Assembly (NCBI GenBank): GCA_028023455.1
Contig: JAQFVV010000050.1
Location: 620,001-684,000 of the forward strand
Reading direction: 5' to 3'
DNA: 64,000 nucleotides
Source: Epiperipatus broadwayi
Lineage: Eukaryota; Onychophora; Udeonychophora; Euonychophora; Peripatidae
Every line of letters begins with the position of its first letter. The first letter of the stretch is position 1. The notes under the pieces were generated by a model. It had not been told where the DNA came from. It searched no databases and saw only the letters and a list, made by a program, of their open reading frames with translations. Positions 11,214 to 22,288 of the stretch are shown here, in pieces. Both the position numbers and the translations under genes were made by a program.

Positions 11214-11483
11214 AATCATCTATGCACTTTACTATTGTTACACAATTCTTTATTTACCACTCTCTTTTACAATTTACAGTTTCGATTGCCTGAGAAATCT
11301 TCTTCAGAACTTTTATATCTCCTAACTTCAACTGCTAATTCAAAGAAAAAAATTGAATTTAGCAGTTGAAGTTAGGAGATATAAAAGTTCTGAAGAAGAT
11401 TACTGGGGCAATTGAAATTGTAAACTATAAAAGAGGGTGGTAAATAAAGCATTGTGTAACAGTAGTAAAGTGCATGGATGATT
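11214..11483. mobile_element. Penelope-type palindrome lacking a core (family with 51.2 kb)
   Basis: Arms of about 120 bp (left ~11,214-11,338, right ~11,355-11,483) fold on a short A-rich loop. The same family, equally palindromic, lies at 51,213-51,487. Each arm holds TTCTGAAGAAGATT followed by a GGGGCAATTGAAA-like block, a decayed hammerhead. This layout equals Penelope element P1 without its coding core, so I infer a nonautonomous foldback derivative. Confidence 0.6.
11384..11424 (+). ncRNA. Hammerhead-like motif in a palindrome arm
   Basis: Core CTGAAGA at 11,390-11,396 is a variant of CTGANGA. It is followed by a GATT/AATT stem with loop ACTGGGGC, then GAAATTGTAA. In the 51-kb copy the stem is GATTG/CAATT and in the 15-kb palindrome GACTG/CAGTC, a C-G to T-A replacement that keeps pairing. 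No clear stem I was found, so activity is doubtful. Confidence 0.42.
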
Positions 11484-11929
11484 TAGTGTTATATGATATA
11501 CATTTGGCAATGCAGTTATTATATGTATGTAGATAATATATGAATGAAGTTATTATATGTCTATGTAAAAAAATAATGTGATGCATCTTAGCTTTTGGTG
11601 ATAACAGTAAGTTAGTCAAAATTGTTTGTTATAGGAGAGTTAAATAAAGTATTGTAAAATGTCTATTATGATATGTAATTATTTACAAGTCTGTTCCACA
11701 CTGATCTATAGATATTATTTCTGTATTTTGAAACATGTTACTTATACTTCTGTATTGCATAGTTTAAGATAATTGTATTTGGTTACAATGCACTTGATCT
11801 TATATTTCCAGTGATATTTAGTAATTTGCAAGAATAACTTCAAAAAATTAGTTGATATGCAGTTTACTAGAGAATCTTGTAATTATGACATTTTCTGGAC
11901 CTTTGATATTAAACCATATGTGAGATGTT
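11484..11929. other. AT-rich DNA, no feature seen
   Basis: No exon, RNA or shared repeat was recognised. Confidence 0.45.
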
Positions 11930-12050
11930 TCAATGAAATAAAGGAGTGAGCTAGAGAGATGTGGAGAGGAGAGGCTAGAGATGGAAGAAGTTATGTTAAA
12001 CTTGAAGAGATCTTCATCCTGCAGCAGATCGATAGTGGTTAAAAATGATA
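11930..12050 (+). mobile_element. RTE-like 3'-end fragment
   Basis: It matches the 3' end of the RTE-like copy at 4,270-4,392 and the fragment at 25,557-25,692. Shared blocks are GATGTGGAGA(G/A)GAGA, TTAAACTTG(A/G)AGAGA and TTCATCCTGCAG, ending near TGGTTAAAAATGATATG, a decayed TGATGA tail. Only the last ~120 bases are present, as expected from 5' truncation during reverse transcription. Confidence 0.65.
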
Positions 12051-13189
12051 TGAAATTGGAATATGCAAATTGGGGCTGGTTACCATTGCATCTGTCACTA
12101 ACATAAATGGCAGTCTACATGATAGTATAGACATTAAAACACTTCAGTTGAATATGTAAAATAGATAAACATGAATTCTTAATTGCTTAAAAACATATCT
12201 TCATTTCCTTTTTAGAATGACATAGTTCACAAATAAAATCAATGTTGGGTTCAAAGTGAGATAATCAATAAGACTTTGGCTAAAATTGGATAATGGAGCA
12301 GATTTCAAAAATAAGTGATTATGACACTATATGGAAGTGAAGAAATAATTTTTTTAATAGGATTAAGAGTGTAAGGGCACTAATGTTGAAGTAATTTACT
12401 ATAACCTAATAGTTACTACTAACAAAAAAAGAAAAGAAAATGATATACAAAACAATAAGCAAAGAGATGTAATGCTGGGTTGAGAGTTTAATTTTTTGGT
12501 TTTAAGACCTGTAGAGGTCCCTACTATCGCATTTTATATGCATGTGCTTGAGGCTACAGCCTTAATAAATATTATTTACGTAATCAATGTGCGTTTAAAT
12601 AAATTTATAATTATACTTATTACTGTAACAAAGTTGATAAAAAATTTTAAACAAAAATATTAAGCTAGCAATAAGTCTGATGGCTATAAAAGGTGCTCAA
12701 AGAAATACATACTCTTGCACAAGGTGAAGATATATAAATAAATAATCATATTTAAAAGGATGTAGGGGATTTACATTTTAATACTGAGACCAGATATGGA
12801 GAAGAGACTTATTAATTATCTGGTATTTGCATTAGAAAGAAAAAGGGAATATCTCAATTCAAACTAACAATATGTAATATTTGAATACAAGAATAATGTA
12901 TATACTGAACTTTAGAATTTGAACACAGATTTTCAAGCTTGCTTTAGCTATCCATTTCACCTTATATAACCAAGACACATGACAATATATATGCAAGAAT
13001 GTAAATAGAAATTATTTCACACTCAGCTGCCTACTACATATATATAATTTTAATGCACAAATGATAAATGATCTCCAATGTATATATTTTATGCTGAACC
13101 AGAATTTATCAGTTGGTTCAGATAATTAGCTACTACATGTATATATAATCAGTGTTCAGTTTATGTTATGTTAGAAAATCTCCAAATTT
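12051..13189. other. AT-rich DNA, no feature seen
   Basis: No reading frame, splice-flanked exon, RNA gene or repeat shared within the window was recognised. Confidence 0.45.
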
Positions 13190-13640
13190 TAATGGAAGGC
13201 TTCAATCTTCTACATTTTCCAACTTTTCAGTCATCCATGTTATTGCAAATCTAATGATGGATTTCTAAAAGCATTACAGATGAAGGGGCATACTGATTCA
13301 AAGTCAACATGGATATGACAACAATACTGGCATCAACAATAGCTTTGAGAATTTCATCATCATATTTTCAATAGCATGGATTATTGAAGAGTTTGAGGGT
13401 GAAGAAGACTAAAACTTATCCATTAAAGTTTGAAGATTTACTATTTAATATAAATTGAGCATTGATTACATATAAGTGTGGGAGATGATGATTTGGACCA
13501 ACTGATGGGTGCTGTTTCAGCATGAAATACATACATTGGAGATCATTTATCTTTTTCACATGTATGTGGGCATGGGTCTCAGTTATATAAGATGGAGTGA
13601 ATAGCTGAATGGAAGTTAAAAGTTAGTGTTCAAATCCTTT
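13190..13640 (+). repeat. H2 hammerhead-bearing repeat, copy 2
   Basis: A nearly full-length H2 unit. It has a GTCATCCATGTT-like start, the CATGGATATGACAACAATA block, the ribozyme at 13,484-13,551 and the tail GTGTTCAAATCCTTTCC (B-box-like, 13,627-13,636). It aligns along its length with 140-620 and 52,960-53,400. It is a single unit with no second ribozyme upstream. Confidence 0.65.
13484..13551 (+). ncRNA. Hammerhead ribozyme, H2 family, copy 2
   Basis: The core reads CTGATGG (A9 changed to G). Stem II GTGCT/AGCAT is complete with five pairs including a G-T. GAAA is followed by TACATACA, and stem I CCAA/TTGG is intact. The outer stem GATGAT/ATCATT differs from copy 1 by a paired A-T to G-C change, which supports selection on RNA pairing in the source element. 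The A9 change probably disables this copy. Confidence 0.62.
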
Positions 13641-15216
13641 CCACTTACAACTAACAATGTTTGTTTTCTAAATGATTTAAAAGTCTAATAAAATTGAACT
13701 TTAGTTATTACAAATGATTGCTTGATAGGGCACTTAATGAGGTAGCAGTGATGTAGTATATCATGAAAGTGAATGATGGGAAATAATAATTGCATTGGTA
13801 TTTAAGAATAACACTTATGAAAGGGGTATACTGCCTGATTTGTAGAAACATAATCATCACCAATCTAAAGTTGAGTTTAAATAAACTATTGTGGAGTTGC
13901 TTGTTTAGAGTATATAGAGAATATTATGCAATATTTGTATTAAAGATGAACTTAAATAAAATAGAGATATTCAGAAACTATCATGATATTTTCACAAGAT
14001 TTACAAACTTAATGGAAGGTTGATATGAATGTGAAAAGGTGCAGCAAGTCTAATACATGCTCCATGTTGCAGAACTAATAAAAATAACTTTAAGTATAAA
14101 AATAATATTAAAAGCAGCATTTTAAAACAAATTTTGAGAAACAAGTGGATATTAAAAAGACGATTTTAAAACAATTTTTAAAGAATAAATGGATATTAAA
14201 AAGATCGATATTTAAAGCATTAAAAAAGAATATTAAAGACAGCATTTTAAAATATTGATTTGCCATACACAAATATATACCACTTTCACACTTACTACTG
14301 TAAAATGTATAACAATATATAAAACAATATTAAAAACATTTTAAACCAAAAAATATTGATTTGCGATGTTAAGTAAATACCACCATTACACAAAAAAATG
14401 TTACTTTAAATATGTGCAGACAATCACTAAATTATGATTTTGAAAATATTATTTACAAAAACACCATGTAATATATAACAGGAATTGTCACATTGAAGCC
14501 ACAAATTTGATATTTACTTCTAACATGCATAAAATGGAGTTTTGAACTGAAAAATTTTGCCCCAATATGGAGTTTTGTTGAACATGTCATTGCATAGAAT
14601 ATGCCAGAATTCTTCACAGAAATGCTAATAAATGTTTTTTTTTAAAGAAAGAAAAGAAAAAAAATACAAAAAAATAAAGAAATATAAATTATTATAAGAC
14701 TTTTATCAAATACTTATCCTATTGTCAGAAAGAAATCTGGACAATAACTGAAAATGTTGAAATATTAAAAAAAAAAAAGATCTGTTGATAACGATAAACA
14801 CGTTTTCACACGAGATCGAATAACATCGCAGGAATTATTTCCTTTCAATTTGATATCATCATGACATTACCTATTTATTGTGGGTGTGAAAAGACCTCCT
14901 GTCTCTCCTACATTGTTGGTCTAATACCAAAGCTCCCCTTTATTTATATCACTGTAATAAAAATGTATAAGGCAGAATCATTTTAAATCTTTTGTTAAGA
15001 GTTACTTTTGCATAGAAATAAATATCTAAATATATCTGTAGTAAACATGCTTCTAATTTGGGTATGAATCTTTAACCTCAATTAAGTAAGATATTTAAAT
15101 GATTGCTTCCAAGATACATGATAAAAGTGAAACCAGAACATATGTCTTGTCAGAAGTATATTCTCTTATTTTTCTCCTTCACTTTTTTTGCATATCTTCA
15201 TATAATCATATATATA
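13641..15216. other. AT-rich DNA with a short tandem repeat
   Basis: At about 14,110-14,215 a ~62-bp unit (TGGATATTAAAAAGA with an ATTTTAAAACAA block) occurs twice, and a related block containing TATTGATTTGC recurs to ~14,375. No exon or RNA gene was recognised in the remainder. Confidence 0.45.
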
Positions 15217-15436
15217 TATTATTTATAATACTTCACTCATATACACTTTAATGCAATTAATTTTCTTAAAAACTTCTTTATTTTCTTCTGATAAGAAGAA
15301 AATCACACAAAGGATTAGAGAAAAGAAGAAAGACATGAAGAAGACTGCTGGACAGTCGAAACTGTAAGAAAATAAAGAAGTTTTTAAGAAAATTAATTGC
15401 ATTAAAGTGTATATGAGTGAAGTATTATAAATAATA
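15217..15436. mobile_element. Penelope-type palindrome with ribozyme-like centre
   Basis: Arms 15,217-15,286 and 15,367-15,436 are nearly perfect complements (for example AACTTCTTTATTTTCT against AGAAAATAAAGAAGTT). The right arm begins exactly after GAAACTGTA, the predicted hammerhead cleavage position at 15,366/15,367. The central 80 bases hold the ribozyme-like motif. I infer a derivative formed from a self-cleaved RNA end. Confidence 0.58.
15334..15366 (+). ncRNA. Hammerhead-like core, Penelope type
   Basis: ATGAAGA (decayed CTGAAGA) is followed by an unpaired A, then stem II GACTG/CAGTC with loop CTGGA. GAAAC follows, then TGTA, where AC and GT could pair as a minimal stem III and leave A as position 17. 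Very short stem III is a known property of Penelope hammerheads. The first core base is changed in this copy. Confidence 0.5.
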
Positions 15437-16789
15437 TATATGAACATATGTCTTGTAGAGATTGGCCATTTTTTTAAAGGAATAGATGTTTAGAAAATTA
15501 AACAATATTGTAGGTTATGAAATAGAAGTTAATATTACAGGTTATAAAATAGGAATTAATATTGCTTTGAATATTTCCAGATTTGTAGTCTGATAAATTA
15601 TTTATTTACATATTTCTATCTTTAATGTGTACAAAGTTCCTTATAAAAATGAGAATTGATTAGCTTTGCCTTGTACATGTATATCAAGCCATTGTAAATA
15701 AGGCTAAATATTCAATGTTTGACATGGTTTAGATCATTGTAATGATATAAATAACAATATCATTGTTATATTGATGATTTTCCGATTGCTTTTAAAGTAA
15801 CGGATTACGACATATATTGTAACATATACAAAGACTGATACAAGTTTTTCAACAATAATCAATGTTTAGAATTGTAGAAAATATTGATATTGTTGATAGA
15901 ACGGGAAGAGTTAATCTTTTAATTGAAAATAAATGTAATTAAGAAGAGGTTTAAAATGTCAGTTTTAATTTTTTTATGGATGCAATTTTCTGCTTGGAAA
16001 GACATTATATCAATTTAGACATCTTTTTAATAGTCAATATGTTAAAAAGATTATATAATTAGAAAAAATGAAATAAAATTAATATTTATTAGACATTTAA
16101 TTTGTGTTGAGAAATCAAAGCAAAAAAAAACACAAACTTATGTGTGAACTTCCATTTACCATTTCCTTTTCTACAGGTGCGTTAATTAAATCCTTAATAA
16201 AATATTAGTACATATGCTCAAAAATGAACAGCTAACATGAAAATCACCAAGGGTAATTTGCATGCAGCTCCACATTCTGACATCACACGACCACAAACTT
16301 TTTCTTTTTATATTCTGCTAAATTCAGATGCAAGAGATCATATTCTAATTTCCATTATTGATTGCAATAAATAAAAAAATGCTAGAATAATAAGAAATTG
16401 CGATTTATTTACGTATATACATAATCACAAAACAAATAATAACACAAATGACCAAAATCCTCAGAAAGCATCAGCCTATTGGTCTTTTATCCGGGATGGA
16501 TTTTAGAATAACATGTTAATTTAACTGCCCTTGCTAGTTGTCTTTGGACAGAAACAGACTTCCTGCATAGACTAACTATAATTACTAATATATATTAATA
16601 TAACAGGTGACTATTAAAACAATTTGTTTAATCTCCAGACGCCAATTGCATTTTTTTGAAAATCTAACTTGAGACACAATTTTCACAATAACTTCAGTTC
16701 CAATAAAGTTAGAGCAAAAAATTTCACATTGATAGAAACTAGACAAACTAAGAAAAACAATAAGGTTAAAACCACTGAACTGTTATTAA
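15437..16789. other. AT-rich DNA, no feature seen
   Basis: No exon with splice signals, RNA gene or shared repeat was recognised. Confidence 0.45.
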
Positions 16790-16890
16790 ACAGGCAACAC
16801 TCTCCATACAGTAATGCCACCCAGTGCAAGCCAGAGTAATCAATGGATGCCAGAAGGCTTGTGCATAAAATCCCTATATAGGGCCTACTC

Positions 16891-16949
16891 ACCCAATATC
16901 CCTAGACTAGTTTCTGGCTTTTGGACTTCATGAGTGAGGAGCCTTGAAT
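16891..16949 (-). ncRNA. Hammerhead ribozyme, H1 family, core mutated
   Basis: The minus-strand reading has CTCATGA in place of CTGATGA (G5 changed), then an AAGTCC/AAAAGCC region. GAAAC, TAGTC and TAGGGATATTGG are intact. G5 is essential in hammerheads, so this copy should be inactive. Confidence 0.55.
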
Positions 16950-17297
16950 CTGACAGCTCTCCAGCAGCCACCTTTTATCTCTACTTAACTACAATACTAT
17001 GAGAATCAAATTGAAAATACAAAAATATTTTCAATCTAAGCTCGTTAGCTTATATAGTAATATGGGTCTGAAGTCAGTTCAGCACCCATACATTTTGGTG
17101 TCTTTGGCTCTTTAATGACCATAGACATCACTATCCTATTAGGCAGGATTGGTATTAAACCAGTGAACATCACATGATCACCATTTTCTATGTGCTTCCT
17201 CATAATTGTTATTAGACAGGGAAAACCCTCCATACAGTAATGCCACCCAGTGCAAGTCAGAGTAATCAATGGATGCCAGAAGGTGCAGTGCTCTCAG

Positions 17298-17355
17298 ATC
17301 CAAGGCTCCTCACCGATGAAGGCCAAAAGCCAAAAATGAGTCTGGGATATTGGAT
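17298..17355 (+). ncRNA. Hammerhead ribozyme, H1 family, inverted copy, core mutated
   Basis: ATCCAA, CTCCTCA, CCGATGA (U4 changed to C), stem GGC/GCC, AAAAATGAGTC in place of GAAACTAGTC, and GGGATATTGGAT. Stem I outer helix ATCCAA/TTGGAT is complete. The two core changes make cleavage unlikely. Confidence 0.55.
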
Positions 17356-17456
17356 GAGTAGGCACTAGATAGGGATTTTATGCACAAGCCTTCTGGAATC
17401 CATTGATTACTCTGGCTTGCACTGGGTGGCATTAGTGTATGGAGAGTTTTGCCTGC

Positions 17457-18385
17457 TGAAAACAATAAGGCTAAGACAAATAGTGATTTCAAAAGAAAAA
17501 TAAGAAAAACAAATTCATCATCTAACATAATTATTACTTTATTGTTTGTTCATAATTTCTAATTTACCATTAATTAAGTTTAAATTACATCTTCATTGAT
17601 AAATTCTTTGTATTCATAAGAAAATTATCTTTTAAACCATATGTAATACTTGTTATCTGAGATAACCCATAGCTTCAGAATCTCCAAAAGTATTCACATG
17701 AGAATTCTTCATTTTTATCTTGTACCCCAAAAGTTGACAAATCTCAAAGGCATCTATAAGAAAAAGATTAAGATACAAAACAAATCATTTCCAGAAGGTG
17801 GATATGCATTTGTCATCATAAAAATTGGCTTCTTGTCTATCTAAAACTAGAAATTATAGGCTACTGTCTGTATCACTGATGAGTTTCATCTCTTTATTTT
17901 ATATTTTTTGTGTATATCAGTGATGTTTATATTCTTTATGCACACCAGTGATGCTATCTTGTTATATTTGTCCCACAGAGATATAATTTATTTGCATATA
18001 GCTCATTTGCGAACTATAGACTTGAAAATAGTGTGATGTAAAATGTGGCAAAACTACTGACTCTATAACATGAGTATCAAGGCATAGACAAGAATCAGAA
18101 TTTGATTCTTTGCCTGCATACAATTCCATGTGGTATATGCATAACCATTGTAGCTACCTAAACACACACACCATTTGAAATCTCTCTTTATTGGTTTTAA
18201 GTGTCTATATTTTCCACATGATACTATGCCCAGTAAATTTTGTGATAACTTTATCAATTGAAATCTTTCTGTACATTTGATAATCAATCTGTTTTTGCAT
18301 TGTATTGCTCTATATTTGTAAATCATTACTGTTATACAGACACAAACATGCAAATACAAATATAAACACAATAAATCATTAAACC
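17457..18385. other. AT-rich DNA, no feature seen
   Basis: No reading frame longer than 115 codons and no recognised homology, RNA gene or shared repeat. The 114-codon minus-strand frame at 18,063-18,407 has no family features. Confidence 0.45.
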
Positions 18386-18615
18386 TTTTTAGAATCATTA
18401 TGTCCATAAAATAAGGTTGCTTTAAACTTGGATCAGAGAGCCAAAATTACACGGTATAAAAACCATTTTTGTTAAATATTTATATATTGTATAATAGAGA
18501 CATGGTACAAAAACCACTTTTGTTATAAAAATAAATAAATTTATACACTGTATAATAAAGTGCATAAATGGTTTAATATTATATAATTTATATACTATAA
18601 TTTTTGCACACATTT
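18386..18615. repeat. Tandem duplication next to a palindrome-family tail
   Basis: The block GGTATAAAAACCATTTTTGTT recurs ~65 bp later as GGTACAAAAACCACTTTTGTT. This is followed by AAAGTGCATAAATGGTTTAATATTATAT, which equals the outer end of the 11-kb and 51-kb palindromes. It is probably a single arm-end fragment of that family. Confidence 0.45.
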
Positions 18616-18698
18616 TTTAATCAAATAATAAATGAAAAAAGTCTCACCTGTAATAGAGACCTTCAAACCTGGAGTCTTATAAAATTTTCTTGACTTAC

Positions 18699-18935
18699 CT
18701 GTTCTGCATTTATGTTCAGAGGCATATTATTATTACTGAATGAAGGGTCTGGTCTACTGCTAACTTTTGCAGATACATTTCAGCTTTTTCTTTGCTTTTT
18801 GACTGGTAATGAGTTTTTTTCTTCTTCCAATGTTGAAGCAAAAGATTCTAAATTGCTGAATGTATTGCTATCCTCAGAATCAAAGGGCCTAGAAACAGAA
18901 AACTCCGCAGAGCTGGTAGAATCCATTTCTGCCAT
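18699..18935 (-). pseudogene. Candidate exon with an in-frame TGA, unknown product
   Basis: Minus strand. ATG at 18,935-18,933 opens a 79-codon frame that ends in GAACAG followed by the strong donor GTAAGT (18,698-18,693). The peptide is acidic and serine-rich at the start (MAEMDSTSSAEFSVSRPFDS), then has a basic KKQRK patch. A single TGA (18,782-18,780) follows KKQRKS, after which the frame runs on cleanly for 27 codons (NVSAKVSSRPDPSFSNN). Such composition is unlike the AT-rich noise nearby. It could be a first coding exon disabled by one mutation, a sequencing error, a recoded stop, or chance. I recognise no family. Confidence 0.35.
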
Positions 18936-19407
18936 TTGTTTTATTTACATACTGTTTTACAGTATAATGTAATAAATTGAGAGAAAAAAAATTGACTTTA
19001 TTCATAAAAAATTAATTTTTTGTTGGAGAAAAATATGATGTATACTTATTGAAAGAGAAAAAAAAGGTGCAGAGAGTGATGGTATAACTGCATGTGGAGT
19101 CGACTCAGTTTTTCTGCAATTTAAATAAGAATACAAAAATTTCACCAAATCAGTGCATGAACATGCATCATGCTGTAGAAAAGCAACCAGCTAACATAAA
19201 TCTTTCAAACAGTACTGCTTGAAACCGAAATACTAAGTGACTTGAATAAGGAAAACTAAATATCACATGAGCCAAATGCTCTTTAATATCTATTTTAATA
19301 ACAATCAAATAAATATCATCAAATATCCGAGTAGGAATCACAAATCTACCTGACATTGGTGACTGAAATTTATGAATAAACAAATATGAATGAACATTTA
19401 CCTGATA
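18936..19407. other. AT-rich DNA left of the LINE
   Basis: No repeat or exon was recognised. It provides the left flank of the TAA array and LINE insertion. Confidence 0.4.
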
Positions 19408-19634
<227 letters not shown>

Positions 19635-19885
19635 ACCGCAGAAAATCCTGATAGTGCCGGTAAGTAATATTAAAGTAGTTGGGTTTCAAACCCCCAAAAA
19701 TCTAATAATAACGCCACAATTTAAAATCAAACAAATATAGATAATTTCATAAAATAAAAATAAATATTTTTGAAACTATAATCAATGAAAATCATAAACT
19801 AGCTCAAGAATATCATAAAAAAACACTTACGTTACCAAAAATTTCTTTGTTTTTATAAAAAAAAAAAAAAAAGGAGCCCACAGCT

Positions 19886-21407
19886 ATGCATGATCGAGCA
19901 TTTGGCGTCAATAAGGCCGCTGAAGTGCGTAAAAATTTAGACACCATCAAATCGTACGCCACGGTCGCAAAAACTAACATGCAAGCAACAAGTTCAAAGA
20001 ATTTCGCGACTACAATAAATAATAAAATAGTTCCGAGATTTAGAAAAACATCCGAACGATATAAAACAGTTAGATTTAAAGATACATGTAAACCAAGACC
20101 CTCCCCTTGCACACTGGACCGATAATATGCTAGAAAGAATTAATGAACACTTTAACAACATGATTCCACGGGGACTCTATACATCGTTCAAAAGATTTTT
20201 TTCACCAAACTCAATAGTAATATCTGCCACAGACGCAAATATATCGTTGTATCGGTTTCCACGCACACTATTATATCAAGCAATAACTGAAAATGAACTG
20301 TGGGAAACGATCGTAAGAATCGCAGATAATCCAAATCCTAGATACCTCGCAATCGAATTTCTTAACAGTAGTCAAAAGAACCGATTTCTAAACCAAATTA
20401 AAACATTAGACAATTACGCAATTGTTATAGTCGATCAAGATCGACAGAACCAAATTACAGGAATAATAAAAAATACATATTTTGGATACACGAAACAAGA
20501 CTTTCAAAAAATGATGGATTCATTTGGCAAGGTTATAGCATTTCAACCAATATACCTCAAAGACACACCAATACCAATATACAGCAATAGCTATGATTTT
20601 AAGTTAAAATTACACAAAGACATTGACCCAGAATCTATACCAACACAAATTGCAGACCAGGAAGCTATGCTGAGCCTATATATAAGAGGTTTAAAACCAC
20701 AATGCTATGCCTGTGGCAAGCGTGATCATCTAGCCACACAGTGCATGGATAGCCAACTCATACAGGGCCAGACAACAAATAATCAGCACATCCAATCCCA
20801 ACATGAAGAGAGCAACAATACACAAGATAACACCAGCAACTCAAACAGTCAATATGAAAACAATTACGGTACAAATGAAGCTACTAAAAACAAACATGCA
20901 GAAGAAAACACAAATATACTTGAAACTACAACAAATAGCTCGAATAAATTAAATGAAAGCACTGATCAAATAGATCAAAATCAAGCAAAAATCATACCTG
21001 AAGTATCATAAACACCAGGCATATCAATCAGTAACACATCAGACTCAAATCCAGACATATCAAAGGATACATACAACTCCCCAAAAACAAGCATGCCGCA
21101 TATAATTATAAACAAAACATCTACAGATATTCTAGAGTCACTAACCCCATGCCTCCCTCCCATAGAAACAACACCAACAGAAGTCCAAAAAGGTTGTCGG
21201 CCAAGAAGAAATAAATCAAAAAGAGCAAAAACAGATGAAAACAATACTCCAACAGAAATGATTGAACACTTTGCAGAAAACTTAATACCTATGGAGCTGG
21301 ATAGTAATCAAACCACTAATAACTGCTCACAAAACACTAGAGAATATGCAAAAGCTTCACGCAAACTTCAACACACTGTGAAACCAACTCGCAGCCAATC
21401 ACGATAA
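19886..21407 (+). pseudogene. LINE ORF1 (gag-like, CCHC zinc knuckle), two lesions
   Basis: ORF1 is about 506 codons. It begins at ATG 19,886 (MHDRAFGVNKAAEV) with a basic N-terminus. At the CCCTCCCC run near 20,100 the frame changes, and it continues through 20,127-21,011 (MLERINEHFNNMIPRG). A domain of about 150 residues follows that could be RRM-like. Then comes the zinc knuckle CYACGKRDHLATQC (CX2CX4HX4C, ~20,706-20,747) and an Asn/Gln/Thr-rich tail. A TAA at 21,009-21,011 interrupts it, but the same frame continues to TAA 21,405-21,407, with a basic RPRRNKSKRAK stretch. The protein should bind the element RNA as a nucleoprotein. The final stop overlaps the ORF2 start. Confidence 0.8.
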
Positions 21408-22288
21408 TGAAGCTAAAAATAACAGCATTTAATATCAGAGGGCTCAACTCAGTCAACAAAATACATCAGCTACAACAATGGATAAAGATTACACAACCTC
21501 ATATACTAGGACTTCTAGAAACTAAAATATATAGTGGCTCACAAATTGACCCCTCAGTACATCTAAGTAGAGAAGGCTACTGTGCATGCTCCAGAGACAC
21601 ATCATCTCCCTCAGGGGGTACTGGACTGCTCATAACACAAAGTTGTCCATGTGACACATTCAAAATCATATATATAGATGCAAATTTACTAATAGTAACT
21701 TTTAGTCATCAAATCATCACACTAAACATTATATTTGTGTATATTCCACCGAGCCCTACAATTATCTCAAATATTATATTAAACATTAACTCCTTACTGG
21801 GCTCTAATTCACATTCAACCATACTAATTGGGGATTTCAACATGAAATATCAAGAGTTCATTTTAAAGTGGCTGCATCAAATATCAATTCCACTTATGAG
21901 TGCCAAGGGTTTTCTGTCAAATGAAGCAGTTACCTTTCACAATGGACGTCATACATCAAAAATTGATCTGTGCTTTTATTCACCTATGTTACACCATCAA
22001 ATCAGCCTAAACATCAACCCATCTCCCTTCTCTGATCACTCTACACAAACCATACTAATTAATCTGACAGGAATTCAAACAACTGCACTTACACATGGTA
22101 AAACAATCAGAATTCTACTTCAAACTTCTACCCCAGAATTTATTTTTTCAGAAACATATATAATGCTTCACAAAATCAAAAATATGCAACTTAACCCCAT
22201 TCAAAGATATTTAGCATTCATAAACATTTTATCATTTAATATAGATCACATTACACGCAAATCCCCCCCCCACCCTCAAGACTGCTAG
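21407..22288 (+). CDS. LINE ORF2, APE-type endonuclease segment
   Basis: The start is ATG 21,407, sharing its A with the ORF1 stop (TAATG). APE motifs are in order: TAFNIRGLNS (catalytic Asn), LGLLETKI (Glu), VYIPPSP, ILIGDFNM (Asp, Asn), SKIDLCFYSP and SPFSDHST (Asp-His). All the catalytic positions of the family appear present. The domain nicks target DNA to prime reverse transcription. The frame ends at 22,288 only because of a C9 run near 22,263-22,271. Reading the neighbouring frame after it gives RLLALADEIHKRI and leads straight into RT. In the source element this was one polypeptide with the next entries. Confidence 0.87.
   Translation: MKLKITAFNIRGLNSVNKIHQLQQWIKITQPHILGLLETKIYSGSQIDPSVHLSREGYCACSRDTSSPSGGTGLLITQSCPCDTFKIIYIDANLLIVTFSHQIITLNIIFVYIPPSPTIISNIILNINSLLGSNSHSTILIGDFNMKYQEFILKWLHQISIPLMSAKGFLSNEAVTFHNGRHTSKIDLCFYSPMLHHQISLNINPSPFSDHSTQTILINLTGIQTTALTHGKTIRILLQTSTPEFIFSETYIMLHKIKNMQLNPIQRYLAFINILSFNIDHITRKSPPHPQDC

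Larger units (their letters stand above)
16790..17456. repeat. H1 hammerhead-bearing repeat cluster (two minus units, one inverted plus unit)
   Basis: CTCCATACAGTAATGCCACCC occurs at ~16,800 and ~17,230, a direct period near 430 bp. The second unit is cut after ~60 bp at 17,284, where the sequence switches to the inverted unit (17,285-17,456). That unit ends in the complementary GGTGGCATTAGTGTATGGAG. The arrangement of tandem plus inverted units matches the 6-kb and 60-kb loci and the known arrangements of Penelope terminal repeats and retrozymes. Confidence 0.62.

Noticed and set aside
18063-18407. 114-codon minus-strand frame
   Set aside because: No recognisable domain, composition typical of AT-rich chance frames, and no supporting splice structure.
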